Assembly (NCBI GenBank): GCA_036186865.1
Contig: AP025045.1
Coordinates: forward strand, 14,447,658-14,511,657
Direction of reading: 5' to 3'
Length of the DNA stretch: 64,000 nt
DNA from: Eustoma russellianum
Taxonomy: Eukaryota; Streptophyta; Magnoliopsida; Gentianales; Gentianaceae
The notes beneath the pieces are model-generated. The model was not told where the DNA came from, ran no database searches, and worked only from the letters and a program-made list of their open reading frames with translations. How positions within the stretch are numbered: the first letter of the stretch is position 1; each line of letters starts with the position of its first letter. This document shows, piece after piece, positions 56,601-64,000 of this stretch. The translations under genes were made by a program, and so were the position numbers.

Positions 56601-56688
56601 AGCCGACATATTCACTAAGGCACTAAATCAAGCAACGTACGAAAATCTACGCTCAAAATTAGGCATGATTTCTGCTGATTTGATATAG
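53640..56688 (+). pseudogene. pol: Pol of element D: protease, integrase, RT, RNase H (broken)
   Basis: Copia pol in pieces. Protease region near 53675-53700 reads DSGYSRHMTG where A and C have DSGCSRHMTG. Integrase 54000-54650 with IRSDRGGEFKN and ERKNRT, then a frameshift at about 54645 and stops near 54866, 54946 and 55272. RT 55280-56100 contains further stops and a frameshift, YVDD at 55763-55774, and a small deletion after MNDMIK (55930-55945) relative to A and C. RNase H continues to 56437, then by frameshift to TAG at 56688. Not functional. Confidence 0.9.
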
Positions 56689-56929
56689 CTTGATATGTCT
56701 TTCTATCTTTACAGGCACTTTTGATTTTATTTCCAAAATAAAAGGGGAGAGAGAGTGCATGATTTAAGGGGGAGCGAGAGTAATTGATTGCAAAAATCAA
56801 GGGGGAGAGAATTCAAAAGTTGAACGAAATTTGAAATTCGAAAATTGAATTTGTGCATGATTGGAGGGAGAGCGATTAAATTTAAATCATGAACTAAGGT
56901 TATTTTGTAAATCATCAAAAGGGGGAGAT
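56689..56929 (+). other. Multiple polypurine tracts before 3' LTR of D
   Basis: Tracts at about 56741 (AAAAGGGGAGAGAGAG), 56768, 56799, 56863 and 56917-56928 (AAAAGGGGGAGA). The last abuts the LTR. Confidence 0.8.
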
Positions 56930-59726
56930 TGTTGAGAAAAAGAGTTTGAGTGATTCACAAAATGCATGATTTAAATAACGTGTAATAAAGAAATGCATGA
57001 CAAAATTTATTACTTGACACGTTTTTACGACAAACTTGCCTTATATACTTTATGTATAATGTTGCCATACTAATAAGCCATGAAGCTTTAAAGCTTACAT
57101 CAAATAAAAAACATTTTTTGTGTTTAAACTATTTTCAAGTGCCACAATTAATGAACTAAACTAGTTCATTAAGTGAAGTAATTAGTTAAATGAACTAAGT
57201 AGTTCATTAAATGGAGATATATTTGGAGAAGACATGATGGCAACAAACATGGAAATGGAAAGACTCCTCTCCTTATTATTCACACGTTATATATATATGT
57301 ATTATATATATTCAGATTTTTTTAAAGGGCACAATACACATATATTCCGACGTACTACCGACACGTTACATATATTACGAACGTATGTCAACGTCACACC
57401 ACTATACTTACCTCATATTTATGAGTATATTCAGGTCTTATATCATATGATATAAGTCATGGTGATGACAAAATTATTACGACACGTTACAAGGTTGTAA
57501 ACCAAAAATTGTCATATCGTGTGACAACCGAAACTTCGCCAACGTGTCACGTACTTCCTGTATATAGATGGTCAGCCCCTACACTTCAAAAATGGCCACA
57601 AATTTTGTGGCTAACATGGTACACTCAGCCATAAAATCATTCCATATTGGCACACACAAATCACCCCCAATTAAGGCCAGATTGTGGAGATTCCAAATTC
57701 ACTTTTTAAGCACATGTGGGTGCCAAATTTAATCAGACATTAGAGCTGAATATTCAAGTTATTTTATGTATATTATGTGTGACATAATATATATAACATG
57801 TGTAAAAAGTTTGAATTTAATCAGAGAAAATTTGCGTAATTGACAAAAGTAGAAAATTCGGTTTTCTACGAACATAACACATGGAAAGTTTTTGGCATGA
57901 TATGTAGCATGTATCTAGACACTTTTTATATATTCAATACATATTAAAGTGTTCTAGAATATTCAAAATATACCATACATGTAATTATTGTGGACTATTT
58001 TACAAAGTTTACAAAAATAAAATTCAGCACATGTTGGAGACTATGTACATGCCTAATGCAACCTTGGTAGAGCTTATGTGGAGTTTAATTGGCATCTCAA
58101 TTGGTGGAGAATATGCCACACAAGGTTAGTGGCATAATGGAGGAAGCTACACAAGGTAACATTTAAAACTTTCTAGCAAATGTAACACATGTTGAAAATT
58201 TATCATGTGAGACATTATGGTGGACGATTTTTGTGTCTTAAAGTTGATCAATTTGTTTCTCAAAATTCAAGGGATTGATGTGTAGTATTATGGCAACATT
58301 TTAAAATCTTGAGAATATAGCACATGCTGAAAATTCAGCATGTGAGACTATAGTTGGCCGAATTTATGGTCTTCAATGGTGATCAAAATTGCTTCCAAAT
58401 TTGAGGGGATTGATTATAGAATATTTGGAAATATTTTGAACTTCATTTGACACATGTTTTTCATTTTATTCTCAGATTTTTTCATCTACTAAGTGATGAC
58501 AAAACTCATCCAATCAAGGAGTGCCAAGTAAGGCCAAGACAATCATCCAATCAAGTTGTACCAAGTAAGCAAGAAGGTGTCACATCTATACAAGGCATTC
58601 TTCCAAGAACATAAAAGAGAATTCTCAAGGTGAAAAAATACCATAGGGGGGCGGGGAAGTCTTGATAAAAGGAAGAGAAGAGAGCCACTCAAAAGCAAGA
58701 CAAATCTCATAATTTCCAAAGTGCAAAAGACTCTCTACTCTCTTCTTCTACATTTCTTTCTTCTCCTTCTCCTCTCAAGCCTATTGTACCTATATTCAAA
58801 CATATTGAATAGGCTTTGTTCATACCACCATGCACGCATCATTGTTGTAAAAAGTTGATCAAGGTGTGATCAAACCTTCATCTATTCGGTGTTGGTTTTC
58901 GTGATCATTGTGATTGCTTGTATCGTTTGTAAAGGGTTGGAGTTGGTGTGTAACTCCAGAAACCCTTACGTTAAGGTGTTACTTTTGTTTAGTGATAACC
59001 GAGGAAGGTGTCCTCAAAGACTGGAGTAGGTTGATTTAACCGAACCAGTATAAAATTCCTTGTGTTCTTTACTTTACTGCACATTACTTTCAGTTTCCAG
59101 CATTCTGCATCCATTTTGTCGCAATCTTAAAAATAGAAAACGAATTCTAAAAATTGTAAAATTTTACAGAAACATAGCCACATCTCTTATGTTTCATTTG
59201 GAGCAACCCATTTGGATAAGTATAAGTCAATCAAACGTTAATAGTTCTGAGACAAGTGCAGTCTGATTTTCAGACTTGCAAAGGTTGAGAACTTGAACGT
59301 ATTTGGCCTACTTCCTAAAGGAATTTTTCAAAACTGTTTCAACCCATTAAAATACATATCTTAAGACGTTTTTCATTAACGTTTTGGACCATTTGTAGTT
59401 ACGGATTAATCGGAATAAAATTTTCAAATCAGACTACGTTTTGTAGCAGATTTGTGCAATCTGACCACAAACAATTTTCTAAAGGGTTAGAGGTTGAATT
59501 TTGATCTGAATTTTAAGGAGATACTCAGAAAATCTGAGAGTAGAATCTCTCCAAATTTCAGAATTTTCGAAGATCTGTAATCTAGTTTTTCAAACGTTTC
59601 AAATCAGGATCTGAAAACAAAAACTGTTTTCAGAAGTTAGGTTTTTGGGTTAAAATACTTTAAAAACCAAATTTTCCGCACCCACTATTCAACTTCCCCT
59701 TCTAGTGGTGCCTTACAGGTCCTTCA
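56930..59726 (+). repeat. 3' LTR of element D
   Basis: 2,797 bp, TGTTGAG to CTTCA; pairs with 49039-51844 with scattered substitutions and small indels, clearly more than in A. Confidence 0.93.
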
Positions 59727-60547
59727 GAACAAATCACACTTCTTCGCCGCAGGAGTACAAGATAGAGAAAAACTGTAGTCTATCACCGGTTTTCCATATG
59801 AAACAATGCCCTTTAGATATCTTGGTATTCCCATTGCAGGGCAAAAATTGCAATCCACACATTACACACCATACTTTAGAAAATTTCTTGAAAAAATTAA
59901 CATATGGAATAAACTACCGTTGAGCTATGCAGGGGAGTTGGAACTAATCAAATCAGTTGTAAAGGACTCAACTGCTCTTGGTTGAGTGCCCTTCCCTTGC
60001 CAGCACAGTCTTGGTCAAGTTAATCGTATGTGTATTCAATTCTTATGGGGAAAAAGTCTTCGGGGCAACACAAAATCCTAGGTCTCTTAGAAAAGCATAT
60101 GCAGGCCAAGGAAAAAGGGATGATTGGGTGTCTTGGAGCTGAAAAATTGGAGCAATACCTTGTTATCAAAGCATCTGTGGGATATTCATAACAAGAAAGA
60201 TGCACTTTGGGTTAAATGGATGTCACATAGATACAAGATATATACTAATCTTTGGACAAAGCAGGTTCACAAGTCAGCCTCCCCTCTTTTAAAAAACCTG
60301 CTTTTCATTAGCGATAAGATCATAAACACAGAAGAGTCAGTAGAAGATGCCATTGAGCTTATGACTAAGTGGGTTAAGGATGAAAAGATATGTCCAGCTT
60401 TGTCATATGAGCATTTTTGTGAAAAATCCCACAAACTACCCTGGTCAAGGTTTATCTAGGATAATACAATCACGCCTAAGCATGCCTTTGTCCTTTGGCT
60501 AGCCAACATTGGAAAGTTGGCTACCAAAGACAACCTCCCATTTGTTC
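59727..60547 (+). pseudogene. LINE ORF2, second part: RT C-terminus (broken)
   Basis: Continues the LINE after element D. Pieces of the LINE RT/connection region: a RYLGIPI-like block near 59810-59840 (frameshifted), then GVLELKNWSNTLLSKHLWDI and ALWVKWMSHRYKI in 60124-60459, then the start of the zf-RVT domain (HAFVLWLANIGKLATKDNLPF) up to the hAT insertion. Stop at 60457-60459 and several frameshifts. Confidence 0.85.
60540..60547. repeat. 8-bp target-site duplication of hAT element, left copy
   Basis: ATTTGTTC, identical to 61572-61579. Confidence 0.92.
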
Positions 60548-61571
60548 TAGGGGTGTACATGTTTTTTAAAAACCGGACGAACCACACCAAACCGACCAAA
60601 CCAAACCGTAAAAAACCGGACCACGATTTTATGGTCAGTTTAATAAATGCTAAAAACCGGACTGTTTTATTTGGTCTGGTTTCCGGTTTTAAAAATTTCA
60701 AACCGTATAAACCGGACCATACCGGTTATATATATATATATATAAATTTGATTATACATTATATATTTAATTATATTTTATACATTATAGTAGTATTTTA
60801 GTTATTTGTTTATATTGTTTGTGAGTTTGTTTTTTATTGGATGTTTATGACTTGGGGAGGAAAAACTCAGTTGATTAATCATTTTTTGGTGAATAAAGGT
60901 TGGTACCTAGTGGATTTGTCTGGTTATACCTAAGAAAATATTAGTTTTTTTCTTTGATTTATTCATCTTCGTTTAATTACTTCTTTGATTTTTAGTAATT
61001 CTTAGTGTATAATTATTTCCACACATTGTTTATCATCTCGTAAAAGTATGCAAGAATTGAAATTTTGTTACTTAGATGATTATTCTGTATGCAAATAATG
61101 TGATTACATGATTGAGTATTAAGGATACTTGGATGATTTTTCGATTAAACTACTCTATCACCTTAATCCATCCTTTTGTTGAGGGTCAGGTACTTTGTGT
61201 AATTTATTATAGTATGAGTTTCTTGCCAAGACATTATAAATTAAGGTATAATAATATTCTATGATAAATTAAGGTATAATAGTATTCTACTAAGGGAGTA
61301 TAGTTTCATTTTTAGTTTGAAAAAATCCTATCAGGAAGAAAACTTGTCCTCAAATTTGATTATGAATTTTGACTTTTTTAATCAACGTTATCAATGCTTC
61401 AGGTGAATAAAACCAGAAAAAACCGAAACCAAACAGGACTAGACCGGACCGGTCAAACAGTTTGTTGACTGGCTTGGTCCGGTTTTCGGTTTTCTATTTT
61501 CCAAACCGTAACAAACGGTTTGGTCCGTAAGATTCTCAAAAACCGGCCGAACCGGACCATGTACACCCCTA
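60548..61571. mobile_element. Non-autonomous hAT-type DNA transposon, 1,024 bp
   Basis: Perfect 14-base terminal inverted repeats (TAGGGGTGTACATG and its complement) and a perfect 8-bp TSD, the hallmark of hAT elements. Both subterminal 160-base regions are dense in AACCGG/CCGGTT and AAACCG motifs, typical of hAT transposase-binding repeats. The middle is AT-rich, with a (TA)n run near 60728-60742, and has no transposase ORF, so it must be mobilised in trans. A 94-codon ORF at 60517-60801 crosses the left end and is fortuitous. Inserted in the zf-RVT part of the LINE. Confidence 0.92.
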
Positions 61572-61950
61572 ATTTGTTCAATGCAAGAAATGCGCATTGT
61601 GTGAGTTAGAGCCAAAAATTATTAATCACTTGATGTTTAGATGCTCGGAAACCAAACAAGTCTGGAAGAGCGTCAGTGAATGGTTAGACCTCCCACTCAG
61701 TCTACACATCCTCTCACGAGTCCTTGCATGGTCTAACTCTCGACTAAGATAAGACATTGAGAATCAAGGCCATTAGGATAACTGTTACATCTACCGTTTA
61801 TCACATATGGCAATGGAGGAACAAAAAAATGTTTGAGGGCAATACTCTATCTCCTAAAGATATCACACATCAAATCTGCACGCATGCATATAGGGTAATG
61901 TATAGGACATTCCCACATTTAACCCATTATCACATTGCATTCATGTAAGA
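61572..61950 (+). pseudogene. LINE ORF2, third part: zf-RVT domain and C-terminus
   Basis: Resumes LINE coding after the hAT element. Zinc-binding pattern CALCELEPKIINHLMFRC near 61595-61650, then KQVWKSVSEWL. In a shifted frame 61757-61948 encodes VYHIWQWRNKKMFEG, typical of the C-terminus of plant L1 ORF2, ending in TAA at about 61948. At least one frameshift lies near 61745. Confidence 0.85.
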
Positions 61951-62557
61951 GACATTTTTGTTTTTTCGTGCTCAACTAGTAACCAGACGTGACTTATCTT
62001 TGACAATGTATGGCATACACCTTGTCAAACCTCAGTCATCTTTACACTCTGTTTGAGCGTGCATTAAGCACAATGTCTTATTCCTCTCCATTTTGACCAA
62101 GTACTGAGGGCATCCCATTAGCGCTTAATTGTATATATTCTATTACCATTTTGCTCTTTGTACCTAGAATACCATGGTCAGTATTTGATCAAATGCAGGA
62201 CGATTTCATGCTGGAATAAGTACTAGATTATTCTTGCCGAATCCAATGCTACTTTGTGATTCCATGCAAACTTGCAATACTTAGGCATATGCCTTTACGC
62301 TAAGTAGCTCTCAATCATTGGTATATTACATATTGGACCTTAGGCATTTGCGAAATATTCCTGTTGTGCTTTTGGTTCTCCTTTGTACATCTAACTCGAT
62401 GTATTGTATGTAAGCCATTATAGCATATTATGTTAGATTATCTCTATGATGCATTGTACGATTGATTTTGTAGGGGTGACACCTCATAGATACTTTACTT
62501 TTGCCACGATTGATTTGATCGTGTGCTTTCTGAATTTATGATATTTACATATTTTTC
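61951..62557 (+). other. LINE 3' untranslated region
   Basis: AT-rich stretch after the last ORF2 codons without coding signals, leading into the poly(A) tail. Confidence 0.7.
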
Positions 62558-62567
62558 AAAAAAAAAA
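62558..62567 (+). other. LINE poly(A) tail
   Basis: Ten A residues directly followed by G and the right target-site copy. Short, as expected of an old tail. Confidence 0.8.
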
Positions 62568-62568
62568 G

Positions 62569-62582
62569 ATTCACGTCCTGGT
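62569..62582. repeat. LINE target-site duplication, right copy
   Basis: ATTCACGTCCTGGT; see 44801-44814. Confidence 0.85.
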
Positions 62583-64000
62583 TGAGATTGCAAAAAATAC
62601 TCGGTTGTATAGTAACATTTACTACTCAAAACATTCAAGTAATGATAACTGACTTTCTGGTTTATTTTCCCAATGATCAAATATGTAGCACAACAAAAAC
62701 AGGGGAGGGTTGATTATTTCCCCAAAACGCTCTCATACTTAAATAGTAGTGTTAAATACCCCTTTTAGCAGAAAGTCTTTAAAGGAAATTCAAACTCAAA
62801 GGAACGAAATTGTTGTTCTAGTTTTCTTAGAATGTAAAGGGTGAAAAAAGCTTGGGAGCCCACCTTGAGAAGACAAAGAAGTAAGCAATTATACATGGAA
62901 AGAGAGATGAGGAAGAAGAAACTAATTGCATGAGAACAGATAGATGAGGAAGAAAAACCCGTTCTATGGTGTAGTTGATTTGGTATTCGAGTGATGGATT
63001 GCTGGTGCAGGTTCGAAACCGTAGGTAGGTGCAGCATAGGTATTTCAATTTTTTCTATGCCAGAAGTTTCCGGTCCAATTAGGATAGAGATGTTAACCCA
63101 GTTTGTATAGAATACCTAGTGTGCATATATGTATATGACCATTCCATATAAAAGATCACTAAATTTTTTGATTTACATTTTCAACAAAATGTTTTTAGAC
63201 TGAGACGATAGAAACATCTGGATCTGACCATAACCTTTGCTCACCAAAGAAGAAACACATAAGGGGCAGGGCGAATTCGGGGTAGAATTGATCCCTCCAT
63301 CACCGACCGAAGCAAATTTGATTATCTTTCCCGACGAAAACTAAAGGACGACCTCATTTCATAACATAAATAAATATTTAAAATAAACAGCAGAATCCGG
63401 GAATGTAAATTGACTTGCTCATTTCTATATCCACTACCCAGTAAAAGGGCAAGCTTGTCCATCTATTACTAATTTTTGTTAAAAAGTGTGGATAAGTAAA
63501 AGGGGAAACGGCTATTAGTAAAAATGGGAGCGGAAATAGCCTTTTCCAATGTATTACAAAAAAAAAAAAATATGTAAAGAAAGTCTTTTTACTTGATGAT
63601 TAGTTGAGGTTCTCAATCTAATTCCTAAAATATTGAGCACAAATTGGTAAGAGTGATCAACTTAAAGAAATAATTTGCTTAATTGCATATATATTTAATA
63701 AATCAGCTTACTGAACCGTGTCTTAGTCTCGTTTTCCCTTTATGCATGTAGCTATCTATTGCCTAATCGCTGAAAAAGTGTATTTAGCAGCACATACATT
63801 GTTAATGATGACCTATAATTTCTCTGCTTAGAGCTTTTAAATAATGAAAGCATCTTATTTTGGGGTGCAAGCAAGGAGTATTGTGCTAGGCCTCAAATAA
63901 TGTAGCTGTTCTATAATTTTTGTAAACTTATTCTCAGTTTACATATGTCTTGGTACTATGACAAAGTTCAGTTGTATCATATAGTTAATTAATCAAGCAC
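62583..64000. other. Unclassified right flank
   Basis: Continuation of 44800 after the LINE. AT-rich, no ORF with a recognisable domain. Holds a tRNA-like segment (62966-63025) and an A13 run near 63559. It may be intergenic or the edge of a host gene; the sequence does not show which. Confidence 0.4.
62966..63025 (+). other. tRNA-like / SINE-head-like segment
   Basis: Contains an A-box-like TGGTGTAGTTGATTTGG (62967-62983) and, about 26 bases later, GGTTCGAAACC (63010-63020), a close match to the B-box/T-arm consensus. It does not fold as a full tRNA by eye. Possibly a truncated tRNA-derived SINE or tRNA pseudogene. Confidence 0.35.

Larger units (their letters stand above)
49039..59726 (+). 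mobile_element. Sirevirus-like Ty1/copia retrotransposon D
   Basis: Full-length element in plus orientation: LTRs 49039-51844 and 56930-59726 (about 2.8 kb each), iMet primer site, gag, pol and repeated purine tracts. The proteins are close to those of element C, but the LTRs are a different family except near the 3' end. Coding sequence is much more damaged than in A or C, in line with more LTR differences. Inserted in the RT of the LINE. Confidence 0.93.
44815..62567 (+). mobile_element. L1-like LINE, split by element D and a hAT element
   Basis: Non-LTR retrotransposon with ORF1 (DUF4283-like and zinc knuckle), endonuclease and RT (FADD), a C-terminal zf-RVT-like domain and a poly(A) tail, framed by a 14-bp TSD. 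Own sequence is about 6.0 kb after removing D (10.7 kb) and the hAT element (1.0 kb). Coding regions are heavily damaged, and part of the endonuclease is deleted. The LINE 5' leader runs 44815-45121. Confidence 0.88.

Noticed and set aside
60517..60801. 94-codon ORF crossing into the hAT element
   Set aside because: It begins in LINE sequence and runs across the TIR into AT-rich DNA; no hAT transposase motif.
62966..63025. Functional tRNA gene
   Set aside because: Only A- and B-box-like words are present; acceptor and anticodon stems do not pair by inspection.

Overview
The window is repeat-dominated nuclear DNA from a flowering plant, probably a eudicot: AT-rich, with long LTRs of plant Ty1/copia and Ty3/gypsy type, plant L1-like LINE domains and a hAT-type DNA element. 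I recognise no convincing host protein-coding gene. Almost everything is a nest of transposable elements whose boundaries can be fixed from LTR pairs, primer sites and target-site duplications (TSDs).

Layout. (1) 1-9317: Sirevirus-like copia element A (+ strand), with its 5' LTR cut by the window edge; inserted into the 5' LTR of (2), a Tekay/Del-like chromovirus (gypsy, + strand) spanning 9318-17167. (3) 17168-17572: unclassified. (4) 17573-24089: gypsy-type element with a Tat-like gag, no pol, a long minisatellite and an antisense ORF; TSD CCTAT. (5) 24095-24928: unclassified continuation of (3). (6) 24934-42862: copia element B (- strand), TSD ACAAG, split in its reverse transcriptase by (7) Sirevirus-like copia element C (- strand, 28053-38581, TSD CTAGC). 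(8) 42868-44800: unclassified. (9) 44815-62567: a degraded L1-like LINE with a 14-bp TSD and poly(A) tail, split by (10) Sirevirus-like copia element D (+ strand, 49039-59726, TSD GAACG/GAACA) and by (11) a 1,024-bp non-autonomous hAT element (60548-61571, TSD ATTTGTTC). (12) 62583-64000: unclassified flank with a tRNA-like/SINE-like head.

Insertion order follows from the nesting: the chromovirus predates A, B predates C, and the LINE predates both D and the hAT element. A is youngest by LTR identity (about 8 substitutions over about 1,325 compared bases, hand count) and keeps an open gag, but its pol has a nonsense codon and a frameshift. Every other coding region carries several breaks, many of them TGG/CGA/CAG to stop or other C-to-T/G-to-A changes, as expected from long-methylated DNA. 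The elements act as independent parasites; there is no host pathway here.

The most unusual signals are: two GT-AG, in-phase, intron-like gaps in the chromovirus reading frame; a 59-bp array in its LTR that folds as repeated hairpins with compensatory changes, next to a C(UUCG)G hairpin; a hairpin conserved at the gag/pol boundary of three different Sirevirus families; and an antisense ORF with its own TATA box in the pol-less gypsy element.
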